Assembly (NCBI GenBank): GCA_016871755.1
Contig: VHCJ01000003.1
Location: 158,053-222,052 of the forward strand
Source: Verrucomicrobiota bacterium
GTDB lineage: Bacteria; Verrucomicrobiota; Verrucomicrobiia; Opitutales; Opitutaceae
Direction of reading: 5' to 3'
DNA length: 64,000 nucleotides
In this document: positions 48,334-55,999 of the stretch, in pieces
Numbering within the stretch: the first letter of the stretch is position 1
Layout of the letters: each line of letters starts with the position of its first letter
Notes under the pieces: generated by a model
Seen by the model: the letters and a program-made list of their open reading frames with translations, nothing else
Databases searched by the model: none
Told to the model about the DNA's origin: nothing
Program-made: the position numbers and the translations under genes

Positions 48334-50235
48334 ATGAAAGTCCCACGCTCCCTCCGAATCGTCTCCGTCGTCGCCTGCCTTGCGCTCGCGCTCGGCCAGG
48401 TCCCCTTCGCCCAGGCTGCTGAGAAGCCCCGGATCACCTCGCAGGACCAACTCCCCCGCTACAGCTATCCCTTCACGGGCAAGGTGACGGCGGTGCTGAC
48501 CAGTGATGCCGCGTATGCGCCGCTCGCGGAGGCCGTCCGAAAGGACCTGGAGAAGCTCCTCGCCGATTATGAGATCGCGGACCGCGCGACCCTCCGCGAA
48601 GTGATTGGGACGCTCGTCAGCCTCGACGTGCATGCGGGCCGCTATGAGTCGGCGAAGCAGCGCATCGCGCAACTCCGTGAACTCGAGGAAAAGCCGGCGG
48701 CGAAGCTGATGACGGGGATGTTGGCGGAAGTCTACATGGATACCCGGCGGTCGGGCGAGCACGCCTCGGAGGCGGCCTTCCGGTCGGCCTTCCAGCAGGC
48801 CTATGCCCGCCGCGTCGCGGCCCTGCCCTGGGACGTCGTGGCGGACAACGTCCGCGCGGCGAAGGGCAGCGCCGAGATCGCCACGGAGGCGCTCTTGCTG
48901 GGGTCCGTCGAGAGCTCCCTCCAACCGGGCGTGGACAAGACCGGCGCGGTGAGTGGCGACGTCGCATGGAGCCTCGTGGCGCAGCGCACGTCGCTGGCGC
49001 ACTACCTGCCGCTGAAGGCGGAGCGCGCGGCGGCGCTCAGCGCGTACATTGCGGCGAATGCGCGGGTGAAGCAGGACATCTGGGCGGCGCGCGGGGCGAG
49101 TCTCGGCACCGGTGGGGCGGCGCTTCCACCGGTGGTGATGGCGGTGTGGGACAGCGGCGTCGACATGGCTCCCTTCTCCAATCAGCGCTGGGTGAACACG
49201 GCGGAAATCCCGGGCAACGGCGTGGACGATGATCGCAACGGTTTCATCGACGACGTGCACGGCATCGCCTTCGACCTCGATTCGCAGCGCGTTCCGGAAA
49301 TCCTCGCGCCCTTGGATGCCGCGCAGCGGGAGGCGTATCCGCGGATGCGCGACAAGACGAAGGGCATCCTTGATCTGCAGGCCAGCATCGATTCGCGGGA
49401 GAGTCAGGCGCTCAAGCAGGAACTGGCCGCCCTCAAGCCCGAGCAGGCGGGGCCTTTCATTGAATCGTTGAACTTCTTCGGCAACTTCACCCATGGCACG
49501 CACGTGGCGGGCATCGCCGCGGCCGGGAATCCGGCGGTGCGTCTGATGGCGGCGCGCATCACCTTCGACCACCGGATGATCCCGGATCTGCCGACACGGG
49601 AGCGTTCGGAGCGCGATGCGCGGGCGGCGAGGGACGCGATTGCCTACTTCCGTCAGCACGGCGTGCGCGTGGTCAACATGAGCTGGGGTGGCTCGCCGCG
49701 AGACATCGAGGCGGCGCTGGAGGCCAACGGGGCCGGCGGCACGCCGGAGGAGCGGCGGCGCACGGCCCGGGAGTACTTCCAGATCTTCCGTCAGGCGATG
49801 ACCGAGGCGATGGCGTCGGCGCCGGAGATCCTCTTCGTCGCGGCGGCCGGCAACAGCGACAACGATGCGGCGTTCGCCGAATTCGTGCCCTCGGGCATCG
49901 ACCTGCCCAACATCCTCACGGTCGGAGCGGTTGACCAGGCGGGCGAGGAAACGTCCTTCACGAGCTTCGGGCCCAACGTGGATGTGTTCGCAAACGGCTT
50001 CGAGGTGGAGAGTTTCCTCCCGGGTGGTGAGCGCATGAAGTATTCCGGCACCTCAATGGCCGCGCCCAACGTGGCGAACCTCGCCGGGAAGCTGCTGGCG
50101 TTGAACCCGGCGCTCACCACGGACCAACTGGTGTCGCTGATCAAGGTCGGCGCGGACACCCTGCCCGGCGGCCGGGTCCGCCTCATCCACCCGCAGCGCA
50201 GCGTCGAACTCCTCCGCGTGCTGCAGGCGCGGTAA
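48334..50235 (+). CDS. Exported subtilisin-like serine protease (S8 family)
   Basis: A 633-residue secreted peptidase. It has a signal peptide (VVACLALALGQVPFAQAAE), a helical propeptide-like region of about 240 residues, and a subtilase domain with the complete triad: Asp in AVWDSGVDMAP near 272, His in THGTHVAGIAA near 387 and Ser in SGTSMAAPNVANLAG near 571. The oxyanion Asn is in AAAGNSDNDAAF near 504. GNGVDDDRNGFIDDVHG after the Asp is typical of large bacterial S8 proteases. It acts outside the inner membrane, on unknown substrates. Confidence 0.92.
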   Translation: MKVPRSLRIVSVVACLALALGQVPFAQAAEKPRITSQDQLPRYSYPFTGKVTAVLTSDAAYAPLAEAVRKDLEKLLADYEIADRATLREVIGTLVSLDVHAGRYESAKQRIAQLRELEEKPAAKLMTGMLAEVYMDTRRSGEHASEAAFRSAFQQAYARRVAALPWDVVADNVRAAKGSAEIATEALLLGSVESSLQPGVDKTGAVSGDVAWSLVAQRTSLAHYLPLKAERAAALSAYIAANARVKQDIWAARGASLGTGGAALPPVVMAVWDSGVDMAPFSNQRWVNTAEIPGNGVDDDRNGFIDDVHGIAFDLDSQRVPEILAPLDAAQREAYPRMRDKTKGILDLQASIDSRESQALKQELAALKPEQAGPFIESLNFFGNFTHGTHVAGIAAAGNPAVRLMAARITFDHRMIPDLPTRERSERDARAARDAIAYFRQHGVRVVNMSWGGSPRDIEAALEANGAGGTPEERRRTAREYFQIFRQAMTEAMASAPEILFVAAAGNSDNDAAFAEFVPSGIDLPNILTVGAVDQAGEETSFTSFGPNVDVFANGFEVESFLPGGERMKYSGTSMAAPNVANLAGKLLALNPALTTDQLVSLIKVGADTLPGGRVRLIHPQRSVELLRVLQAR

Positions 50236-50336
50236 GGGCGACGGCGGAGGACGCCCCCGAGTGGTTTCGGGCGTCGCGCCGGGGATCCCTCGCCCTCGAG
50301 GCTTGCGCCCCGGCCAAGCCTGAGTTGCCTCACGTC

Positions 50337-50744
50337 ATGTCGTCCGAGTCCTCCGTTCTCACTCCTTCTGTCGGCTCCCCGGGGGCGCCGTTGCCGGAAG
50401 GCGTGCGGGAAGGCAATGAGACCTTGGTGCGCCTGACGGAGTCGGCGGGCCGCAAGGTGGAGGCCCTGATCGCCCGCGAGCGTCAGGGCTCGTGGCTGCG
50501 GATCGCGATCAGCGGGGGCGGCTGCAACGGCCTTAGCTACCGTCTGCGCTTCGTGCCGGAGTCCAAGCGCGGCGACATCGTCGTCCGCACCGCCGGCGTC
50601 GCCGTACTCGTCGATCCCAAGACCGCCCTGTACCTGCGCGGCACCGTGCTCGACTACTCGCATCAATTGGTCGGCGGCGGGTTCAAGTTCTCGAACCCCA
50701 ACGCCAAGGCCAGCTGCTCCTGCGGGGAAAGCTTCAGCGTCTGA
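50337..50744 (+). CDS. IscA/HesB-type iron-sulfur cluster assembly protein
   Basis: A-type carrier or scaffold of 135 residues. The three conserved cysteines are in GGGCNGLSY near 57 and ASCSCGESF near 127, with the intervening VLVDPKTALYLRGTVLDY. The first 30 residues are a poorly conserved extension. The ATG at 50337 was preferred to a TTG at 50325. There are no isc or suf genes next to it, so it may serve as a stand-alone carrier. Confidence 0.9.
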   Translation: MSSESSVLTPSVGSPGAPLPEGVREGNETLVRLTESAGRKVEALIARERQGSWLRIAISGGGCNGLSYRLRFVPESKRGDIVVRTAGVAVLVDPKTALYLRGTVLDYSHQLVGGGFKFSNPNAKASCSCGESFSV

Positions 50745-50771
50745 GCCGAGCGGCGCGAAGACCGCGCGGCC

Positions 50772-50787
50772 GCCCCGCGTGCGGGGC
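50772..50787 (+). terminator. GC-rich hairpin after the IscA-type gene
   Basis: GCCCCGC (50772-50778) and GCGGGGC (50781-50787) form a compact hairpin 27 bases after the stop codon. It lacks a T run, so a Rho-independent role is uncertain. The rest of the 287-base spacer up to infC holds no gene or motif I can support. Confidence 0.3.
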
Positions 50788-51031
50788 CCTCTCCCGCGCC
50801 CGCCCGGCGGGGATGCCGGCTCCAGCTCCCGTTCGAAGTCCCCGCCCTGCCGCCCCGGTGAACCGGGACTCTCGTAATCGGGGGCTCCCGCGATTCGGTG
50901 CCTCGCGATCCGGCGAAGAGGAGGCCCTGCTTGGGGCGGCGGGCTTCCGGCCAATCGGCTGAAATAGATTTGTCTTCCGGGGCGGCCCGAACGAAATTCC
51001 CTCTGACCCAACCCTTCGAACCTCCTCCTTG

Positions 51032-51682
51032 ATGGCCTTATCCTCCCCTTCGGGCGGCAACCGCTCTGGTTACCAGCAACGTCGCAACAACGACCCCTTC
51101 GCCAGCATTCGTCGCAACCTGCGGATCAAGGTCCCGCAGATTCGCGTTATCTCCCCCGAGGGCACGCAGCTCGGGATCATGCAGACCGACAAGGCGTTTC
51201 AGCTGGCCCAGCAGTTCGACCTCGACTTGGTCGAGGTCGCTCCGAACGCGGTTCCGCCGGTGTGCCGCATCATGGATTTCGGCAAGTACGTCTACGAGGA
51301 GCAGAAGAAGGCAAGCCACGTCAAGGCCACCGCGAGCAAGCTCAAGGAGATCGAATTCTCCGCGCGCATCGCCGAGAACGACTTTCACACGAAGATCCGC
51401 CATGCCGAGGAATTCCTCGACAAGGGCAACAAGGTGAAACTCCGCCTGAAGTTCCGCGGCCGCGAGATGGCCCACACCGAGATCGGGTTCAAGGTCATCT
51501 CCGACGCCCTCGCGGAACTCAGCGGCATGGGCCACCGGGACAGCGAGCCGAAGCTCCTCGGCAAGCAGATCAACGTGATGCTCACGCCCAACCCGCCGAA
51601 CAAGCGGAAGCGCAAGTACACCATCCGTCCCGACGAGGAGCCCATCGATGACAAGGGCTCCGGATCGGACGATGAGGACTGA
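51032..51682 (+). CDS. infC: Translation initiation factor IF-3
   Basis: Binds the 30S subunit and controls start-codon selection; 216 residues. The N-terminal domain has VRVISPEGTQLGI-type sequence (QIRVISPEGTQLG) and AFQLAQQFDLDLVEVAPNAVPPVCRIMDFGKYVYEE; the C-terminal domain shows EIEFSARIAENDFHTKI and KLRLKFRGREMAH. A Lys/Arg-rich and then acidic tail extends the C terminus. TTG (51029) and ATG (51032) are adjacent; I chose ATG. Unlike most bacteria, rpmI and rplT do not follow; instead a cell-wall amidase gene overlaps the end of infC. Confidence 0.95.
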   Translation: MALSSPSGGNRSGYQQRRNNDPFASIRRNLRIKVPQIRVISPEGTQLGIMQTDKAFQLAQQFDLDLVEVAPNAVPPVCRIMDFGKYVYEEQKKASHVKATASKLKEIEFSARIAENDFHTKIRHAEEFLDKGNKVKLRLKFRGREMAHTEIGFKVISDALAELSGMGHRDSEPKLLGKQINVMLTPNPPNKRKRKYTIRPDEEPIDDKGSGSDDED

Positions 51683-52829
51683 GTCTCCGGCGGCGGGCGC
51701 CAGGCCTTCGGTTGTCGCCGGGCTTGGTCGGGCCTTGACCCGCTCCGTCGGTGCAGCCTGCGTTCGCCGCGCCGTTCTCCTCGGCTTCGCGGCGGCGGTG
51801 TTCCTTTCTTGCGTCGGCGTCGCGCCCTTGTCCGCGCAGGGCTCGTCGCCTTCCCGTCCGTCGCCGCCGCGGGTCTCCGCCCCCGCGCCCGCCGCGGCTC
51901 CGACCGCCGGCGTCCGGACCTTCCTCGGGGCGACTTACGTCGAGGCCACGGCGTGGGCGGCCCGCTTCGGTCTCAAGGTCTCGTGGCTGGAACGCGGGCG
52001 CCGGTTGCAGCTCTTCAACCAGACCACCCGCATCATCCTCGAGGCCGATCGGCGCGAGGTTGAACTCGACGACCTGCGGGTCTTTCTCGGCGAGCCGATC
52101 GTCGAGTCCGGGGGCCAGCTCTGGCTCGGCACCGTCGACGCCGCCACGCTGCTCGGCGCCATCATCCGCCCCGCGTCCATTCCCGGCTCCCCGCCGGCGC
52201 TCCGGGTCATCTGCCTCGACGCCGGCCACGGGGGCACCGACACCGGCACCCAGAACCGTCGGCTCAAGCTCGACGAAAAGGCGCTCACCCTCGACGTCGC
52301 CCAGCGCGTCCGCCGGCTCCTCGAAGCCAAGGGCTACCGGGTGGTCATGACCCGGTCCGACGACCGCTTCGTGGAATTGGAGGACCGGGCGGCGTTCGCC
52401 AACCGGGCCAAGGCGGATCTCTTCGTCTCCATCCACTTCAATGCCTTTCCCCAACCGGGAGTTACGGGCACGGAAACGTACATCCTGACCCGCCGCGGCC
52501 AGCGATCGACCGGTGCGGCCAAGCGCGAGAGCTCTGACCAGGTTGGACTTCCCGGGCATCGCGCCGACCCTTGGAACGCCGTGCTGGGGCATGCCATTCA
52601 CCGCCAGTTGGTGGGTCGGCTGAACACTGCGGACCGCGGACTGAAGTTCGGCCGCTTCAAGGTCCTGACCTTGGTCAACTGCCCCGGCGTGCTCGTCGAG
52701 TCGGGCTACCTCTCCAACGAAGCCGAAGCCCGCCGCATCGCCACGCCCGCCTACCGGGCGGACATCGCCGCCGGCATCGTGGCGGGGATCGAATCGTACG
52801 AGGCGCAGCTTCGTCGCCCGGCCCGTTAG
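51672..52829 (+). CDS. Exported N-acetylmuramoyl-L-alanine amidase
   Basis: Cell-wall hydrolase of 385 residues. After a signal segment (VLLGFAAAVFLSCVGVAPLSAQ) comes a linker rich in Pro/Ala/Ser, a region resembling a copper-amine-oxidase N-type beta domain (FLGATYVEATAWAARFGL and VESGGQLWLGTVD), then Amidase_3 with zinc ligands in LDAGHGGTDTG near 183, SIHFNAFPQPG near 255 and the catalytic glutamate in PGVLVESGYLSN near 340. It cuts the amide bond between MurNAc and the stem peptide. An ATG at 51648 is also possible. The start overlaps the end of infC by 11 bases. Confidence 0.9.
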   Translation: MRTESPAAGARPSVVAGLGRALTRSVGAACVRRAVLLGFAAAVFLSCVGVAPLSAQGSSPSRPSPPRVSAPAPAAAPTAGVRTFLGATYVEATAWAARFGLKVSWLERGRRLQLFNQTTRIILEADRREVELDDLRVFLGEPIVESGGQLWLGTVDAATLLGAIIRPASIPGSPPALRVICLDAGHGGTDTGTQNRRLKLDEKALTLDVAQRVRRLLEAKGYRVVMTRSDDRFVELEDRAAFANRAKADLFVSIHFNAFPQPGVTGTETYILTRRGQRSTGAAKRESSDQVGLPGHRADPWNAVLGHAIHRQLVGRLNTADRGLKFGRFKVLTLVNCPGVLVESGYLSNEAEARRIATPAYRADIAAGIVAGIESYEAQLRRPAR

Positions 52830-53009
52830 GCGCCGGCGGGGGCGTCAACGCCGGGCGAGGCGCCGGGCTTGAGGGCGGGGAGGCGGCGGGTGGGCCTGAG
52901 ACCACCGTTGGCCGGGCAAACCGCAGCCAGACCGCGCGGTCCAGGGTGGTGGGGCGCGTGCTGAACGTCCGGCGGGGAGAGCCGTGACCGGAGTGTTGCG
53001 ACCGGCCGC

Positions 53010-53038
53010 TTGACAGGCCCGCGGGCGACCGTTACCGC
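53010..53038 (+). promoter_or_regulatory. Possible -35 element before the HNH gene
   Basis: A consensus TTGACA (53010-53015) lies 34 bases before the HNH start codon, but the -10 at 17-base spacing is only TACCGC. The pair is weak and rests on the -35 alone. Confidence 0.3.
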
Positions 53039-53049
53039 AAGGGCCCGAA

Positions 53050-53667
53050 ATGGACGTCGTGCTCGACCAGCCCGTGCTCGTGCTCAACCGCCTCTGGCAG
53101 GCGGTGAACGTGATCGCCGCCCGCCGCGCCTTCGCCCTGCTCGCCCGCAGCCACGCCAGCGTCGTGCACCATCACGAGGACGACTTCCGGGTGTTCTCAC
53201 TGATGGACTGGATGGACTTCTCGCAGAGCAACCCGCCGATCGCCGAGTTGGACACCGTCCGCACCCCGCGGACAACGATCCGCCTGCCGCGGGTGATCCT
53301 GCTGACCTACTTTGACCGGCTGCCGGCGAAGGAGCTGAAGCTCACGCGCAACAACGTCTTCGAGCGCGATGGCAACCACTGCCAGTACTGCGGCCGCACC
53401 TTCCCGCGCGAGGAGCTCAACCTCGACCACGTGATCCCTCGTGACCAGGGCGGGAAGACCACCTGGGAGAACATCGTCTGCTCGTGCATCCGGTGCAATT
53501 CGCGCAAGGCGAACCGGCTGCCGCACGAGGCGAACATGCGTCTGATCCGCAAGCCGGTGCGCCCGAAGTGGCGGCCGGTGATTTCACTCGTGCTCGGCAA
53601 CCAAGAGCGCGAGCGCTGGAAGGACTTCCTCGATCTCGCGTACTGGAACGTCGAGCTCGACGAATGA
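53050..53667 (+). CDS. HNH endonuclease family protein
   Basis: A 205-residue nuclease-like protein. The HNH core reads CQYCGRTF near 110, [24 protein letters not shown] near 125-146 and CNSRKAN near 150; two CxxC pairs would bind zinc and the DH-N order is intact. The N-terminal half begins [20 protein letters not shown], typical of a widespread chromosomal HNH family of unknown role, not of a mobile intron endonuclease. Its stop overlaps the start of gudD (ATGA), so the two are translationally coupled. Confidence 0.88.
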   Translation: MDVVLDQPVLVLNRLWQAVNVIAARRAFALLARSHASVVHHHEDDFRVFSLMDWMDFSQSNPPIAELDTVRTPRTTIRLPRVILLTYFDRLPAKELKLTRNNVFERDGNHCQYCGRTFPREELNLDHVIPRDQGGKTTWENIVCSCIRCNSRKANRLPHEANMRLIRKPVRPKWRPVISLVLGNQERERWKDFLDLAYWNVELDE

Positions 53668-55160
53668 TGAGCGGCGCGGGCGAGACGGCCGCAGGCAATG
53701 GGGCCGGGGTCGACACGGCCGCCGGCGGGACGGCCCGGGGTGGGTCGGCTTCGGGCGCCCTCGCGGCGGGCGGCGCGGTCGGCGGCACGCCGCGGGTGCG
53801 CGAGCTGCGCGTCATCCCGGTCGCGGGCCGCGACGCCATGCTGCTCAACCTCAGCGGCGCCCACGCAACGTGGTTCACGCGGAACCTCGTCGTGCTGCGT
53901 GACAGCGCGGGGCGCGAGGGAATCGGGGAGGTGCCCGGCGGCGCCGCCATCGCCGCCACCCTCGAGGCCAGTCGCGAGCGGGTGGTGGGCGCGGAGGTGG
54001 GGCGCTACCGCGACGTGCTGCGGGACGTGCGCGCGCGCTTCGCGGCGGCGGACGCCGGCGGGCGCGGCCTGCAGACCTTCGACGGACGCACCACCGTGCA
54101 CGTCCTCGCCGGTCTGGAGTCCGCGTTCCTCGACCTGCTGGGCCAGACCCTCGGCGTGCCCGTCGCCGCGCTCCTCGGCGAGGGCGTCGCGCGCCCCCGC
54201 GTGCCCGTCCTCGGCTACCTGTTCTTCGTCGGCGACCGCCGGGGCTCGCCCTTGGACTACCGGTCTGGCGGGGCGTCTGGCGCGGCGACCGGGGCGGGGG
54301 GGGCAATCGGGGCCGGTGGCACGGCGGGGGACGCCTGGTTTGCGGTGCGGGATGAGCCGGCGCTGGGACCCGAGGCCATCGTCCGGCAGGCGGAGGCGGC
54401 GCAGGCGCGGTACGGGTTTTCGGACTTCAAGCTGAAGGGCGGGGTGCTGCCGGGCACCGAGGAGATGGCGGTGGTGCGGGCCCTCGCGCAGCGTTTTCCG
54501 GGGGCGCGGATCACCCTCGACCCAAATGGAGCGTGGTCGCTCGCGGAGGCGGTGAGCCTGTGCTCGGGGGCGCGGGACGTGCTGGCCTACGCGGAGGATC
54601 CCTGCGGGGCGGAGGACGGGCGCGCGGGATGGGAAACGCTGGCGGAGTTCCGCCGCGCCACCGGCCTGCCGGTGGCGACGAACATGATCGCGACCGACTG
54701 GCCGGGGCTCGCCCGCGCGCTCGCGGCCGGAGCGGTCGACATCCCGCTCGCCGATCCCCATTTCTGGACCCTGCAGGGCTCCGTTGAGGTGGCGCGGGTC
54801 TGTGCGGCGTGGGACCTGACGTGGGGGTCGCACTCGAACAACCACTTCGACGTCTCGCTGGCGATGTTCACGCATGTTGGGGCCGCGGCGCCGGGGCGGA
54901 TCACCGCGCTCGACACGCACTGGATCTGGCAGGAGGGCGATTCCCGCCTGACCCGCGATCCGCTGCGCATCGAGGGCGGGGCGATCGCCGTGCCCGAGCG
55001 ACCGGGGCTGGGCGTTGAGTTGGACTGGGCGCAGGTCGAGGCCGCGAACCGCTGCCACGCCGCGCTCAAGGACGCGGGCCGCGATGACCGCGTGGCGATG
55101 CAGGCGTTGATCCCGGGGTGGACCTTCGACCCGAAGCGTCCCTGCTTGGTCCGGCCGTGA
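53664..55160 (+). CDS. gudD: Glucarate dehydratase, with Gly/Ala-rich insertions
   Basis: Enolase-superfamily dehydratase turning D-glucarate into 5-keto-4-deoxyglucarate. Catalytic lysine pair in DFKLKGGV near 255, metal ligand in [10 protein letters not shown] near 286, and the base histidine in [14 protein letters not shown] near 388 are present; TNMIATDW and DTHWIWQEG are close to E. coli GudD. At 498 residues it is about 50 longer than the E. coli enzyme (446). Extra residues are a 40-residue Gly/Ala-rich N terminus and a Gly/Ala-rich insertion near 199-227 ([12 protein letters not shown] type). It overlaps the HNH stop codon. No transporter or aldolase gene for this pathway is nearby. 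Confidence 0.88.
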   Translation: MMSGAGETAAGNGAGVDTAAGGTARGGSASGALAAGGAVGGTPRVRELRVIPVAGRDAMLLNLSGAHATWFTRNLVVLRDSAGREGIGEVPGGAAIAATLEASRERVVGAEVGRYRDVLRDVRARFAAADAGGRGLQTFDGRTTVHVLAGLESAFLDLLGQTLGVPVAALLGEGVARPRVPVLGYLFFVGDRRGSPLDYRSGGASGAATGAGGAIGAGGTAGDAWFAVRDEPALGPEAIVRQAEAAQARYGFSDFKLKGGVLPGTEEMAVVRALAQRFPGARITLDPNGAWSLAEAVSLCSGARDVLAYAEDPCGAEDGRAGWETLAEFRRATGLPVATNMIATDWPGLARALAAGAVDIPLADPHFWTLQGSVEVARVCAAWDLTWGSHSNNHFDVSLAMFTHVGAAAPGRITALDTHWIWQEGDSRLTRDPLRIEGGAIAVPERPGLGVELDWAQVEAANRCHAALKDAGRDDRVAMQALIPGWTFDPKRPCLVRP

Positions 55161-55199
55161 ACGCGACGTCCCCGGCTCCGCGGCCGGGGCGCGGTCCGG

Positions 55200-55610
55200 T
55201 CACGGCGTGGCGGCGGGCAGCCGGTGGGCAAGGAGCACGCGCTTGACGTCGGGATGGTCGCGCACCTTGTCGAACCATGGGTCGAGCGCGATCACGTGGG
55301 AGCTGAAGTCGACGGACGTGTTGATGGAGGAGCCGAGGTACGCGGCGGTCTTGACCGCATCGCCCCGGGCGGCGGCGTAGTGCGCGGCGCGCAGGGCCCG
55401 CTGGGCGGACGGCTCCTCGCGCCACGCGCCCTCGAGCGGGGCGAACAGTGCGTCGGCCTCGGCGTCGCGGCCGAGCCAAGCGAGGGTGCAGGCGAGTTCC
55501 CACGTGAGCACGGGGTCGTTGGGGCTTCCGCGCAGCCGCTCGCTGATCGCGGCCTCGGCGCGCTGCCTGTCTTCTCTGGATGGTTGCTTTTGACGTTGGG
55601 AATGGTCCAC
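55200..55610 (-). pseudogene. Truncated C-terminal fragment of a TPR-type protein
   Basis: The open frame codes for 136 residues, but only the part from about QRAEAAISERLRGSPND onward looks like real protein. It has TPR-like helices (LTWELACTLAWLGRDAEADAL) and ends DPWFDKVRDHPDVKRVLLAH, a C-terminal pattern seen in long TPR proteins fused to kinases or DNA-binding domains. The first 13 or so codons lie in a methyltransferase gene fragment read in another frame, so the natural start and most of the gene are missing. It is the left end of a multi-fragment scar. Confidence 0.65.
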
Positions 55611-55668
55611 ACGTCTTCCGGGTTTTTGCCCAACGGATTACCAGAGACCATTCCTTTGCGTGGCCCCT
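55573..55668 (-). pseudogene. Fragment of a DNA adenine/cytosine methyltransferase gene
   Basis: Read on the minus strand, about 32 codons give GNPLGKNPEDVWTIPNVK then SNHPEKT, a signature of site-specific N4/N6 DNA methyltransferases just before the IHPCQ-type motif. The catalytic and SAM motifs are absent. The fragment ends at the left end of an IS3-type element on one side and joins the TPR fragment at about 55575 on the other. Its base composition is clearly more AT-rich than the flanking genes, which suggests transfer from elsewhere. Confidence 0.7.
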
Positions 55669-55717
55669 TGTGAGATTGCCTCGATTTAGTGGACACAGAC
55701 ATCCGCGTTGACGGGTA

Positions 55718-55779
55718 GCTGTTTGGTCGCTTCCGAGGACAGGAGCCGAAGAGCTTGCCGCAGGAAGCGACCAAACAGC
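55718..55779. repeat. Perfect 17-bp inverted repeat inside the IS remnant
   Basis: GCTGTTTGGTCGCTTCC (55718-55734) is exactly complementary to the right arm (55763-55779), with a 28-base loop. It lies between the left terminus and orfA. A GAGGACA direct repeat follows each arm. The stem may block transcription entering from outside the element or mask the orfA start. Confidence 0.85.
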
Positions 55780-55822
55780 GGAGGACACGGAGTCGGCTGG
55801 TTCGGGCGCCAGAAGGAAAAAC

Positions 55823-55998
55823 ATGAACCAGAAAGACCGGAATGGGTCCGGGGCCACGCCCCGGCGCAAGTTCGACGAAACGTATAAACGCCATGCCGTG
55901 GAGCTGACGCTGCACGGGGATCGCACGGTGAAGACCGTGGCCAAGGAACTCGGGATCCCCGCGTGGGCCTTGTAGGAGTGGCGGAAGCTCTACGGGCC
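55823..55998 (+). pseudogene. IS3-family transposase OrfA fragment with an internal stop
   Basis: From ATG at 55823 the frame gives RRKFDETYKRHAVELTLHG and TVKTVAKELGIPAWAL, the helix-turn-helix of IS3-type OrfA. A TAG at 55973-55975 replaces what is likely a tyrosine codon, and EWRKLYGP follows in frame before homology ends near 55998. Thus it is both nonsense-mutated and truncated. Confidence 0.85.
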
Positions 55999-55999
55999 G

